Positions 1 to 12,301 of a DNA stretch of 64,000 nucleotides are shown piece after piece (positions within the stretch are counted from its first letter, which is position 1; every line of letters begins with the position of its first letter). The stretch spans positions 118,186,991-118,250,990 of the forward strand of contig NC_133166.1 of the NCBI RefSeq assembly GCF_040802235.1. Direction: 5' to 3'. Both the position numbers and the translations under genes were made by a program. This DNA is from Manis javanica (lineage: Eukaryota > Chordata > Mammalia > Pholidota > Manidae). The notes under the pieces were generated by a model. That model saw nothing but the letters and a program-made list of their open reading frames with translations, was not told the DNA's origin and searched no databases.

Positions 1-489
1 GTTCTTCTCTATGTAACCGGATCTGTTTGTCACAATCAAGTTGTGGCTCATTGGCAGGCACTTTGGATCCCAGCCGACTTTCTCCTGTTACTGGGGTACC
101 TCTTGGGGACCAGCTGGACAGTGCAAGCCGGGTTAGCTCAACATTGGCCTAGGCCAAGGCTGTGGAAAGGAAGGTAACCCACTGCTTGAGTGACTCTGAT
201 TTTTCCTTCTTACGTCCTCATTCCTGCTGTGATGTTTTACATTTGCCACTAAAGAGTGAACCCGAAAAACCCTAAGCACCCCACCCTGCACTCCAGTAAA
301 GGCAGAACCCCAAGTCCAAATGCTATCTCTGCCAGTGACCTGTAGGCATCGCCCCAAGCATGCAGTGTGCCCTCCAGGACTTGAGAGTAATAAACCTTGT
401 TTTATTAAAGTTCCCTGGTGGTGCTGGGGTACATTTTGCACTGGTAATAAGCACCATAAGGACTGGCCCAGTCACACCATATTGATTCC
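1..489. other. Intergenic DNA, no gene seen
   Basis: No coding exon, recognisable repeat family or RNA gene could be supported here. The open frames are short and look like chance. Confidence 0.5.
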
Positions 490-1560
490 TTTCCTGTAGG
501 CAGCTGTTACCATTACATGACATCATGGAAAAAAAACAACACAAGCAGCAACATAATATTAAAATATACCTGCCGGAAATGTGCGAACTTTAAAGGACAA
601 AGTTGTGCAACTTTTCTCACTCATATAAAAGGGAGTCTAAATAAACAGGCAAACACCTTGTTCTAGAAGGAAATATTTTAATATTTAATGATGTCAACTA
701 TTGTCAAATAATTCTAAAAGTTCACCAGAATCCTTAAGAATAGTTCTACGCTCCGTTTTGAATTCTGAAGAGCTGTTTGGACCTTTTAGAAGGGAAATGT
801 TTTCATTTGTTGAGCAGTGGGCAGGAGAATGACTTTGGGCCCAGACCAGGGGGGGTCAGGGTCAGCTCTGGCATCTCTGCTGTGGGACTTCAGCAAGGTG
901 CTCACCCTCCCTGCATTGGTTTCCTCTTCTGTAAAATAAATCCCCCACCGCATAAGGTTTGTGTTAGGGTAAGTGAATTCATGCAGGAATAATGTCCAGC
1001 ACAGTGTGGGCCAGGAAATGTCAGCTATTACACGTCTGTAATGACAAGGCACAAGATGAGTAATACATCAACCAGAATAAATCACCTCTTTGCCAAGGTC
1101 AGATAAACTGGATTGAACGGACTCTGCCAATGAGGAATGTTTATTTATCCTACATGTTAACAAAGTGTGCTTCAGAATTTGGCTCTGGTTCCACTGAGAA
1201 TTCTCTCAATTAAATTTACTTTCCAATTGCTTAATTTATTGTTTTATGATCACATCTAAGTGACTGTTACTGTGAATTTAAAATCCTAAATACTGCATAT
1301 TGGAACTAAGGGTAGAGGAACCTGCTGGGTGGGAGAGGTATTATTTCTCTTCAAGCCCCCCAAGACCACCGGGCTCCTGTCCTCAGCGGGATGCGCTGGT
1401 CACACGCATCCTTTCTGGTTCAGGCTGAAGTCCCAGGGTTTCGCTACAGCTTTGGTCTTCAAATGGGCAAACGTATGCAGAGAACTTTGGCTGTGAGAAC
1501 TTTTAAGAGACCACTTCTAGATAGTCACGTCCACATATCCCATTACCATAGAAGCACACG
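490..1560 (+). repeat. Duplicated block, copy A (partner at 14740-15845)
   Basis: This block aligns along its whole length, with scattered substitutions and small indels, to 14740-15845. Shared landmarks in the same order are ATGACATCATGGAAAA (near 516), TATAAAAGGGAGTCTA (near 625), GTCAAATAATTCTA (near 703), TGGCATCTCTGCTGTGGGA (near 870), ATAATGTCCAGCACAGTGTG (near 990) and GGCTCTGGTTCCACTGAGAA (near 1181). The block holds an old L1 piece, a MIR-like piece (about 820-1040) and single-copy-looking sequence. Because the mixture is shared in order, this is a segmental duplication rather than two copies of one transposon. Similarity may resume near 2735-2830 against 15910-16010, after an insertion in copy A. 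Confidence 0.85.
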
Positions 1561-4500
1561 TGGTGACGGGCCCCTCCCTCCTGCCTCTGCATTTGGCCAA
1601 AGACAGAAGACAAACCGTCCTCCATCAGTTAAATTTACTTTCCAATTGCTCTGATCAACATGTGATCTCCAGACTTAAAAAAAATTCTTTTTTAAGTATT
1701 TTGTGGCACACGAAATGTTTGCTGTATGAAGTGTTTTCTAATTCCTACTGAAACAGAATCAAAGGAGGACCTATATAGCTGGGGCTGATAAATCATTAAA
1801 AATAATTCTGCATGATAAGTGACAAAGGCATATTTAGCCTATAACTCAAAGGGATTCAGAGAATGGAGTGACATCACAAAACTCATTCTTTTTGCACCTG
1901 CACATTCATGTGGCAGGTACTTTCAGAATTTACATCTATGAAGATGAAAAACATGAATACAGTTGCCTCATTTTAGCACCACCATGGATATATAAAAGCA
2001 AAGAAGGGCCTCTTTATGCTCATTACGAGATGTATTTACTATTGGTAAATTATTTTTCAAGTCTCTATCCAAAGTTGTAAGCATGTCTACAGGTACACAA
2101 AACACCAATGTGGTTTATGGCATGAACCCCTCAGGGCCATTGTATTACTTCTCTCGCTGTTGTGCCCTGTTGAGCCTACACTATGCCTTGAGGTTCATGG
2201 TGGAAACGTGTGAGCTGATGTACCACTACTAAGGCTTAGTGCAGACCGCCCGCCAGCCACCCTCTGCACACGACACACGCTCGGACTTCTTGCTGCAATC
2301 TGTGAGCTGCACAGGGAGGCCCATGACCTGGGAAAGGCCAGCAGGCAGCAGAGATTGTTTGCATCACCTTATTCACCAACTCTCACCATGAGGTGACTGT
2401 CCTGTGATGTCTGTGTGTCCCTCCTATGTCATTGCTCAGAAGAAGGTAGAGAAATAGAAGTGCTTGGTTTGCTCCTGAATTTTCCGCGGCAGTTTCCCAC
2501 TGTATGCACGGCCTTGCTCATGCAGTTCATAATGCTGGGAATCCAGCCCAGGTACCATTTAGGACACAATCTGGGGACCCTTTGTTTCCCTGTAAGTTGA
2601 CTTCATACGCCGTCTCCCGTCAAGGGGGCGGCGCTCCCATGACCCAGCTTCGTCGTGCACACCCTCCACACGGCCTAGGCCTTCTCTCCCAAGAGGGCAG
2701 AAGCTGTGTTCATCACAATACACTTTGTCTTGGGAACACAATTTTTAATTTGCATTTGGATATAACTTCACACTTATAGAAATGTTGCAGCAGTGTGTAT
2801 AATAGGAGAACACCCGTACACCTTTCCCCAAATGCACTTTTGCTACATGTTTCTCTGTTTACTTTACTATACAATCTCCTTTTTTTCTATTCCAGTTCTA
2901 GGGGGACTACTGTCCTTTCAAATAATCAATCCCTGGGCACCCTTCATCTTCCCTTTTTTGCCAGTCTGGCCCTTCAATAATCTTTATTCCCGACTCCTGA
3001 ATGAAATTGGTTCTGTTTGATATACAGACACCTTCACCAAAAAGGCCCCTCTCTGAGCAGTCGTGATCTTCTGCATATCTGTGTGTCCATCTTCGGCTCC
3101 AGAATCTGAATCGCCTCCTTTTCTCTGCTCTCACAGAGAGGGTGGACCGAGGTCCCCATTTCTGGGAAGCAGAGAGAGCCAGCACCACCTCCCTCCCTGG
3201 CGGGGTGGACCTAAAGCACCAAGAAGGGAACCTGTTCCCAGTGCATAACTGTGTGCACGTGGGCGCATGTGCAGTAGGTTGGCTCTTCCAAGGTGTGGGC
3301 TCTGGGGAAAGGTCCTTTTGCCTGGGCCCTGTGATGTCAGGGACCCTGAGGTGTTTTGGAGAAACGGGGAGCTGAGGGCCTCCTTGTGACTTTTGTGAGG
3401 CTTAGGTACTTTGTACCGGTTTCCACAAAAACATATTAAATATTATGTGTTACAACTGCAATGGTATAAAGATGAATATACTCCACACTGTTTCATTGGT
3501 ATACATTCATTATTCCTTTAGTCACTTTTGGTTAATATTTTTAAAGAAATGATTACATACTTGTGGAACCATAAACGTACGGAGTGCTGAATTCCCTGTA
3601 ATGTTATGCCTGGCAGAAGATTCAGCCCAGGAGGGAGCTGAAGTACCCTAAGAAAGGGTCAGGGGTCTTCCTAGGGGACAGGATAGCCCAGGAAGGAAGA
3701 GGGGGCTGCTGAGTTGTGAGCTGAAGTGGGGGGCATAACTTGTCCCTGGAGACAGGAATGTGGGGACAGGTAACAGTAAGGAGAGCTGAGGTTTAATCTA
3801 AGAACCACTTGCTTTGCTTTTTCCTGCATAATGCACAGATTCTTCCCAAACTTCACTGCTTGTAAGTCACTGTGGGAGAGAGAATGGAACACATTGCCAC
3901 TTACAGGGACAGGACTAGGGAGAGTCACACAATTTAGGAGGACACCCAAACCTCAGTAATTAGGGTAAATAACATATTCATGAAAAAGTTCTGAAAATCA
4001 GAATTGGTGCCATATATCAAATTTTAGGATAAGGATAGGAGTCACCCTGCTATGCACGAGTCAACTCTCGCTGGCTTTCTTCCTGGCCCCACACACGCAG
4101 GTCAGGGACAGAGAGAGCCCAGAGGGCCATGGCAGCACCGTGCCAGGAACCTGAGCACTGCCCACCCACCAGGACCCGAGTCCTGAGGACCCCTGAGGTG
4201 GCCTGGGGGCGCGGGGGTCCTTGAGGAGACGAAAATCACTTTTCCAGAGGTGTTGAGCTGCAGACATAAGGAACAACGTTCTTTTCAGTATCTTCAATTC
4301 TTTGCCCATGTTTTTTCATGACAACTGTGTGGGTGCATATGTTGTGTCTGTGCAAGCCCATGCTGTGTGATACATGAGGGTCTCTCAAGCTTCCACTTTC
4401 ATCACGTACAAAAAGAACTTTAGTTTGCAGATATGTTATTGAAATGAAAATGCAGCTGAGGTTTCAGCAATTGTTTTGCAGTTTTCTGAGCAAAACAACC

Positions 4501-5124
4501 AAAAAGAAAAGTGGAGGTTGCTATCAATCGATTTCTGACCATCCTCTGAAGTCCTCACGGCCAAAGGTCTATTGGAAGGTTAAAACTGAGAACACAACCG
4601 TCATGCATTGTTTGCTGGAAAACAAAAACTGAGACACCACTTGGATTTTTAAAACTCTTCAAAGTAAAATCTTGAGAAATAAACATTCCTTCTCGTGGTT
4701 TTCCCAGGTTTGTCTGCACACATCTGGCATCCAAGGAAGTTAGTGCTGGAAGTAAATTCCAAATCATTTCATGACTTATCCCACCATTCAGGGGACATTT
4801 ATCGATGCCAAAGACATGCTGGTGCTTCCAGGTCTTTCTCCACCAGGGACCCATTTAGCAATAGTTTTCTCCATGTTTCCTGTTCTTTGAAATAACTTAT
4901 AAGTATGCTGTGTGTATTATCAGTTTTCAACATAGAATTGTTAAATCTCAGTTCAATACAGGGAGTTCCTATATGGCCTTACATGTTAGAAATACAGAAA
5001 ACAGTCCAATGCCTCCACCATCGCCTTAGTAGCCTACAAAATACTGGTGATGTGCCCTCTGAGCGATTTGTCTAATCTGGATTTCTAAAGAAAACAATCC
5101 CATCATCCTTAATGCAGGGGTTGT
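1561..5124. other. Intergenic DNA with weak repeat traces
   Basis: No gene supported. About 2735-2830 resembles the old L1 motif around TTATAGAAATGTTGCAG and also resembles 15910-16010. The remainder gives only short open frames without splice or protein-family support. Confidence 0.4.
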
Positions 5125-5470
5125 TCACTTAAAAAAATGTTCAATTATGGTAAGTACACATAACATAAAAGCTACGGGTTTCATCACTTTAAATATACAG
5201 TTCAGCAGTGTTGAGTGTATTTGCTTTGTGGTGCAACTGATCTCCAGAACATTCTCATCTTGTTACCAGGAAACTCTACACCCTTTAAACAACTCCCATT
5301 TCCCTCGCCATAGAACCTTAGAAACCACTATTCTACCTTCTGTTTCTAAGGACTGGCTGCTCTAGAAAACGAATCAAAGTGGAACCATGCAATGTTTGTC
5401 GTTTCATGACTGCCTTGCTTCATTTATCACAACGTCCTCAAGGTTCATCCGGAATCTTCTCAGTGGTGTG
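5125..5470 (-). mobile_element. Ancient L1 3'-end fragment, antisense
   Basis: Read on the plus strand this is the familiar reverse of an old mammalian L1 3' region: loss-of-gap variants of the 'acataacataaaa ... tacagttcag ... ctccagaacattctcatctt' stretch, ending in the reverse complement of the conserved 'ggatgaaccttgaggac' segment. It is heavily mutated and noncoding. Confidence 0.7.
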
Positions 5471-5935
5471 CTCTGGAATCTTTTTGCTTTTGGCAGTATT
5501 TCTAAGTTGCTTACCCTGGAATGTGTTAAATGATATGTCACAATAAGGAATAAATGTTAGGAAAAACTGAACAATATCTATGTATAACTGGAAAGAGTCA
5601 CTCATTGTTAAACCAATCTTTGTTTCAAACAGTTCTATCACTGCTAGGGGATTCATGCCTATAATTTGCGCTTGTCATTTTGGGGTCCTTAATTAGCGGT
5701 CAAATAATTCAATCATTTAGGCTAATTTATACTAACAACTTTGATTACTTAAAAATGCATTTAAAATTTTTTTCTTAAGCTGTTTGGAATCTTCTCCAAA
5801 GGGCATTTTCTGAACTCCATCCCAAAAATTTAAGAACATTTTACTATTTGTTTCTCTGAAGAAGAAGATCTTGTTTGCTGATCATTCCTACAAGTGATGG
5901 ACTTTTGAGAATCAGATGTTTTTTACCCTGATAGA

Positions 5936-5936
<1 letters not shown>

Positions 5937-5992
<56 letters not shown>
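5937..5992. repeat. (TG)28 microsatellite beside an alternating GC/CA stretch
   Basis: There are 28 perfect TG units. At 5995-6007 they are followed by CGCGCATGCGCGC, which is also strictly alternating purine-pyrimidine. The combined stretch is a candidate for Z-DNA formation and should be polymorphic in length. Confidence 0.95.
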
Positions 5993-5994
<2 letters not shown>

Positions 5995-6281
5995 CGCGCA
6001 TGCGCGCAGTTGTCTTGTACCAGAAATCTGGGTGGTAGTTACGCCTTTGCCTGAGCATAGTTTCCCTTTTTTTCCTCACTAAAGGTCCCATGAAGTGAAG
6101 AGGCAAATTAGCAGGGGACCTTGGATGGCTTCCTTGATGTCAAAGTATTCACACTTGGCAACAATTAAATCCACTGAAATGAAATAAAGCACGCTCAATA
6201 ATTGCTCTGGTATAATTGGTGACAAACTCAGAGGCTGCCTGCCCCTGCCCAGGGGTCTAAAAACATATCAGAAGGCCCCAC

Positions 6282-6890
6282 GATTAAGATGAGCGTTCTG
6301 AAATCGGGCAGTTTCACTTGACTGGCTGAGAAAACATTGTTTCCCTTCCTCTCCAGCCTTTGAACGGCATCATCCAAATGGAATACTTGGTACTCCACCA
6401 AATTCACTTTAGAATCGACTGTCATTTCAAGAGCATCCTGGAGAAGTGGGCTGCTGGCACCTGGGATGAAAGCCTGTGAAAGTGGACTCAATTATGGAGG
6501 GAGGCACCCCTTGGGGGGCATACCTCGGATGTTTGTAGTTTTCTTACATCACGGTAGAGACATACGTTTCAGGAAGATTATGGTGAATGGTGTTGAGTTC
6601 TCAATTCTAGGAGAGTAAAGTCAGAAGCTGGGTTTCCTTTATACCCTAAAATATTGGTGCTGACCCCCATCCCCACCTTCACAGTCCAGAGAAGTCAAAC
6701 ACTATGTAACCACAAACAACAAAGACGCTGGAGAAATGAGATGCTTGGTACTGGATTTGGGGAACAGAAGGTCTTCCACGGGGACCCTGAGAACAACCTT
6801 TAGCCAAAAGCCTGTCTTCTGTGCACACAACTCACCTGCGTAGCAGTAAAGCGGGCGGGCAGCCAGCTCGAGGACCCCCGCCAGCTTCAC
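6282..6890 (-). pseudogene. Secretoglobin 2A-like relic, exons 1 and 2 (mammaglobin/lipophilin C family)
   Basis: Secretoglobins are small secreted disulphide-linked proteins. Exon 1 (6890 down to 6836, 55 nt) reads KLAGVLELAARPLYCYAG after the first codon, a signal peptide like that of SCGB2A proteins, and ends at a GTGAGT donor. Exon 2 (6460 down to 6282, 179 nt) has an AG acceptor and a GT dinucleotide at its end. It aligns with the 2A helix region, for example LLQDALEMTVDSKVNLVEYQ. Exon lengths and phases (55 nt, then a phase-0 end after 234 nt) match the family, with exon 2 about three codons short. The initiator is GTG instead of ATG. Neither cysteine expected in exon 2 is present, which would abolish the dimer disulphides. 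No third exon was found downstream. Strand and position after INCENP match SCGB2A1 in human. I infer a pseudogene; a rapidly evolving gene with another start is less likely. Confidence 0.65.
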
Positions 6891-9800
6891 AGCGGAGGCA
6901 GCGGTTGGCTGATCACTCCAGGGTAGTAGAGGAGAAGGAACTCACGTTGGCGGTGAGGGCCCAGAAATCCCCCTTTTGTTCTCCTGGTCTCCCCTGAATC
7001 CCTTCCATAAATAAGGAAAAGAGTCACAGGATAAACCAGCCACTGGATCCGGAAATGACCACGAGAATCAAGCAGAACCCAGCCAGCCTATGCTGTTAGA
7101 ATGCCAAGGAGACAGAGATTTTTGGACCCAAAACAATTTTGGGACTGCAATAATGACACATGACTTCAGATGAAATTAATGCAAAAGTGCTCACCAAATA
7201 ATAAAGCAAATTACAACATTGTGGCCCTGTGTTGTCATCCTTATCGTTTTTATTATTACTGGTCTTCATTTTCTCCTCTTCCTTCTTCTTCTCCTCCAAT
7301 TCCTTCTCTCCGGCTTCTCCTTTTCTTTCGGGTTCCAAGAGCTTCTTCACCCCTTCTGTGTTCCTGCTGGTTCCCCACTGGGCTCAGTGCAATGCCTCAC
7401 ATCTCCTCTGGAGGGCGGGCTTCCCTTGCCTGGAGAACCCTTTTTCGAAAAATGCTCTGAAGGTTGTTTTTTCAAAGAATATCCCACTTAGTTCACTCAG
7501 TTTCATAAATTCCTTCTATTACAGATCTGTGAGTTAATTTTCTTTTGGTTTTGTTAGCGTTTCAGGGTTTTTCTTCAGTGATTGAACGGACCACGTAGAA
7601 CAGCTGATGGCTCCGCGGGGGCAGCGCTGCGCGTCGGCGGGTGACGAGGTCTGAGCTCATGCAGACGTTGGTTGGAGTTCTGGGTACGACACCGAATCAC
7701 GAAGTGTCCCTGGGCAGGTGAAACTGCTGCTGGTCATTCTGAGCTTCCTTGTCCTCATTTCTAAAATGGTCATAAGTGATACTACGGTGGTTTTGTAGAG
7801 ATGACACTCTACATCTTAAAACAGAGTAATCATGAATAAATATGAGGTTTCATCCGTCTGTCCATGAAACCGATCATCGCTCAACAATAACCATGAGCTT
7901 GCCCTCTGGTGAGGCCCTGGGCTGTGTGCCACAGTTGTAGGAACAGGTTAGACCAGGACCTTGTTCTTGGGGAGCATACCTCCTACAGTGGGGACAAAAC
8001 AAGCCTGCAATTGAACAGGTGACCTCAGAAACTGATTACTGTATAAAGAACAAATGTTCACTAGGGGCAGCACCCTGTACAGAGCCCAGGCAAGCTGTAG
8101 GAGGAGGGACTTCGCAGTCTGAACGAGTGGACTGTGACGTTCAGGGGAAGATGGGAGGAACAGTGTTCCAGGCAGAGGGAACAGCAAGTATGGAGGCCCT
8201 GAGAGCAGATGGTACCTGGCAAGGTAAGGAAAGCAAGGAAAACGTGCCTCTTGGTGTTGAGAGAGGGACAGGACAGCCTCATGGGGTAGAAAAGCCACAC
8301 CAGTGTATGCAGGGATGATGTGAAGGTAATAGGAACAAGAGAAGCAAAGCTGGCTTAGGTTAAAAAAAAAGGGACAAGAGAGCCAGAGAGATGAGTTAAT
8401 TACCCATAAGTACATTATTTGCTCTCTGGGTTATTTGGGACTCATTTCTTTTCACCACTCAGATGGAGCATAAGTTGCCAAAGAACAATATTGATTTAGG
8501 AAGATGCTAGAAGTAGACAAGAAGGCTGTGATCCTATGTATGCATCATTTTCACCTGGCTGACCGTTGCTGGCAACCTTCGTTCCAAAGGCAAGTCAAGT
8601 ACAGTGGGAGCTGCGTCCTCAGCCAAGACTGATGTGGGCTCTGCGTGGTGCCCCGGTGGTATGGACCTGCCCTGTTAGCTGCTGGGATGCTGGACCCTTC
8701 AGAGGTGTCTCACTCAGCAAAACCAGCCAACTAAACAAGCAAAAAACCCACGTTATGCACGTGGTGCCCAGAATAAAGAGGAGTGCGTTCTTTACCTCCT
8801 TGGTTTTCTTTACAGAAGATAAGGATCACCTGCAGTTGAATCTAATAATAACTCATTGCATGAAAGACTCATTGGTGAGCCAGCATTTACGAGGAGAAAT
8901 AGAAGAAACCAAAAGGTTAGAATGCTTATGTTGCTGGCCTGACTCTCTTTGCTTTCCACAAAAGGACTTCGACTCAGGCTCCTGAATCAAGTTCAGAAAC
9001 TAGAGGAAAATGAAGGGTTCAGTTCCGGTGTTTGTGGGACATTTACTGCTCACCTACTATAATAAGCCATGGTGTAGAGGTGAATTACCCACACATTTTA
9101 CCCTGAATACCTTGTGTCTTGGGGGGCAGATAAGGCACACAGTAAGAGAATTACAATTGGCTTCTCATTCATACAAGACCTGAAATACACTCATGCGGAT
9201 GTTTTGGTCATTTGAGGCCGTAATAATAACCTCAGTGAGAGCCATTTCTTCCTAGTGATTTGTGCATTGGCACAAAACCGACAAAGGAGTTATTTTGAAA
9301 TTTAGATGGTCTTTAAGTTATTTTTAATTGTAAATCACTGATACGGATCAGCCCTGCAGTACTTGGGGACAAGATACCCTATATATTCTTTTATTCCCTC
9401 GTTCTGTAACACTGGGTCTACCCCTCAGCTCCAGGGCTGTTGGGACATTAATCTGAGGCATGGTTTTGGGAGGTGAACCTCTTCTCCTTAAGATCACGCT
9501 GCACTCTGGAATGTGGGTAGGGAGGTACTTAGCCAGGCCAGAAACTCTGAAAGCCCTGCTCTTGGAGACATGTGAGATGTCCATTGTTCACTGTACCCAG
9601 GCCATTCCTCGACCTGACGCCTCCCTGGCCTCAGGCTAAGCCTGATGTGGTGATTTCACAGCTGTGTCTCTTTGTACGACAGGAATGATCTGAGCATTGT
9701 CATGAAGCCTGAATGAGTCACAATGTGTAAGTCCTCAGAACAGCGCTGGGCACAGAATATGGGCAGTCTACAGGCCAGCTGCTAGTGATTAATTTTATAA

Positions 9801-10079
9801 AATTGAGGAAGGTGTCAGGGTAAACCCTGAAAGGTGACTATCACCACTGAAAGCTCTGCTCCTGCTTTATATTCTCTAAAAGATCTACAGATAATCATGT
9901 TCAGACCCGAGCTGGAAAATAAAGCACTGTATTTTGATCCATACTGACTTGGTATTTTTCTGACTCCTTGGAAAAGTGTTCTTGAGATAGAATTTGCATA
10001 TACCATCTCTCTCAAACATATTCTACCCACTGTTGGGTTATTAATTATCTCATTCAGTACCCAGCCCCAATCTGGGTTT
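6891..10079. other. Intergenic DNA with minor repeats
   Basis: No gene supported. About 7262-7345 is a pyrimidine-rich low-complexity run. About 8100-8345 carries an old mammalian interspersed repeat (motif GTTCCAGGCAGAGGGAACAG) of a kind also seen near 48115-48260. About 9640-9790 has a MIR-like segment. The 139-codon open frame at 8566-8985 has no recognisable domain. Confidence 0.4.
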
Positions 10080-10265
10080 CCTTATTTTCAAAACTCAATA
10101 AGGCATGAACGGCAAACAGTTACACGGCACCTACTCAATGCAAGGCACTGGCGACAACCTCTTAATTTTCACAACAACCCAATGAGTAGGAAGATAATGA
10201 AACTGATTGGCCAAACTGGGATACTTGGAGGATGAGTGAGGTCACTAAATGGCTGGAATGCCAGG
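10080..10265 (-). mobile_element. MIR-type SINE relic
   Basis: The plus strand runs from a 'cacctactcaatgcaaggcactgg' -like stretch through 'ttcacaacaaccc' to 'gaggtcactaaatggctgg'. This is the order of an antisense MIR core and flank. It contains the parental copy of the exact 70-bp repeat at 10162-10231. Confidence 0.65.
10162..10231 (+). repeat. Exact 70-bp direct repeat, copy 1
   Basis: All 70 bases are identical to 12420-12489, while the bases just outside differ. This copy continues into MIR-like sequence on both sides, so it looks like the source copy. Confidence 0.97.
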
Positions 10266-11204
10266 ACAGCAACATCACCAGAATTCCCCTGAGGAAACTG
10301 CCATGTGGGATCTCCCTCCCCAGGAGGTGGTCACATCGTTTCTGCCCAGACAGTGGCTCAAGAAATCCCCAAATCTGAGGATCTCCCTTCCCAAGACTGC
10401 GCAGCTCTCCGCGTACAGCTCTCCTGCCACCTCCAGGCCCTAATGCTTTGGCCCTTTTCCCCCCTGGCATGCTCCTTGGTGGCACAGCCTGTGCACCTCT
10501 GGTCTTTGGTGATGACGGTGACATAGTAGGTGCTGAATTAGTTGTTGTGTAACTGCTTCTTGGGACAGACTTTGGATGTACATGAGGATTTCTACATAAT
10601 CTATGTAAAGAATCTATATAAAACTGATTATGTCCCATGTTTTATTCTTAGGTCCATTTAGAAAGAGAAGGTCATTTAAATTTGAGTTGCTAATTAAGGC
10701 AGGGATCAAGCCCAGCACTAAAACTGGGCATCAGAATGTCATCCTGGTACTACCACCATCTCTTTTTGTCCCTGAATGAGGACTTTGGAGTCACAACAGG
10801 GAGAGGGCAGCTGACGAGAGGAGGAAGTTGGCACCCATGCCATCCAGACTGGGCCCCTTTTTCTCTCTTCCCCAGAAGTAACCATTACTTTGGCCCAATC
10901 TAACCCAGATCCATCTAATGACTTCGGGCAGGGAGCCAGATTTGGAAGCCAAGCCAGGATCGAGTGTCAACTCCAGCTAATTTGCCTTGGCTCATTCACC
11001 AAAACCCTGAAGTTTATACAACTTGACATTTCCGAAAAATATGTGGCTTAATGTTTCATTCCTGTACACACGTGACAGTTCATAGAGTTCCTTAGATATC
11101 TATGTCATTATCTTCTTCATTCAGTTGGTAATTTTCTCTTTACTTCATGCCCACATCGTCTTGCTAACTGTAGTCATTTTCTTGCTAACTTGTGAACCTC
11201 TGGT

Positions 11205-11480
11205 CTTTAGAGCATTACAAGGGGCACACGGGAGAACCGATAGAAAGAAGTCCAGGACAGTGATTTTCCCTGGGGCTGATTTACTCCCTCCTTCTACCCA
11301 CACTTGTGACATTTGTCTACGTCTAGAGATGTTTTGGTGTCCCTGCAGGGTGAGTGATGTGTTATTGGCATCAAGTGGGTAGAGACTGGGGGTTCTGTTA
11401 AACAGTCTGTGATGTTCAGGATAGCCCCTCAAAAAGGAAGTCTTCAGCCTCAAATGTCAAAGCCATGGCTGAGAAACCCA
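11205..11480. mobile_element. Nonautonomous hAT-type DNA transposon relic
   Basis: It contains the recognisable order 'ttggcatcaagtgggtagagactggg', 'ttctgttaaacagtctgtgatg', 'ggatagcccc' and a final 'gctgagaaaccc'. This is typical of an old short hAT-derived mammalian repeat. The same family occurs at 61090-61265. The exact subfamily was not assigned. Confidence 0.55.
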
Positions 11481-11929
11481 GTGCTAGAGAAATATCTAAA
11501 AGCATTTGCCCTTGTGGCGTGTAATCTCCTGGTGACAGTTATCAGCAGGAGTGTGGGCATCTGTGTCCTCTCTGCAGAGCCTGGCTTCACTCCCGACTTT
11601 GCTCAGGCTTGTCCACACCTCCTGGAGGGCTTTACTTTCCCTTTTCTGTTATCCCCATCTTCTTTGTCCTTCAAGGTCAGATTCGAACATCCCCTCCTCA
11701 TAAGGTTGTCTTCGTTCACAGAGAATGCACAGCTCAGGAGCACTTTGTTCTTTGTTGAATTTCTAAAGGAATTTCTTTAATTTCTCTGATAGACCCTCCT
11801 TGTCAGGGAAGGAGACAGTCTGGTGACTCCTAGATACCAGCTGATGCCTAGAGCTACTCAGGACATACTCCATCTTCCTCCGTTGTCATAGAGACTCCTG
11901 GCAGCAGCTGTGAAACCTGATGCTAAGAG

Positions 11930-12010
11930 GAGACTTGGAGAGATTAAACATTTTGTTCAAGGTCAGAGGGCTGGTAAGTGGCAGAGCCATGATTCACATC
12001 CAGATCTTAC
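11930..12010 (-). mobile_element. MIR fragment
   Basis: The segment 'gagattaaacattttgttcaaggtcagagggctggtaagtggcagagcc' is the antisense MIR 3' flank. It is short and diverged. Confidence 0.55.
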
Positions 12011-12301
12011 TGTGTTATGCTGTTTCTGAAACCCAGGTCACAGACAAGGGGTGAGGCTTCGGGGGTGGGCTTGGGGGCAACACTGAAAATATCCCTGCAA
12101 TGGTTTGTTTTAAGAGTTCCAGAGTATTGGAAATTGACAAAAATAAGCCCTGGGTTTTTGGGGGCAGGGGGGCTGGTTCACAAGTAAAGGATGAGGTTTG
12201 GATTCTGACCTGTTCACTGCCCTCCCTCCAATGAAGTTCACTTAGTTCAGAGAAGGGTACTCTCTAGGGCTCATGCCAGTCTATTTAGAAATGGTACTCA
12301 C

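Noticed and set aside
7096..7350. Lys/Glu-rich 84-codon minus-strand frame
   Set aside because: It is produced by a pyrimidine-rich low-complexity run read in reverse.
8566..8985. 139-codon plus-strand frame
   Set aside because: No recognisable motif or flanking splice sites. The length is within chance for this composition.
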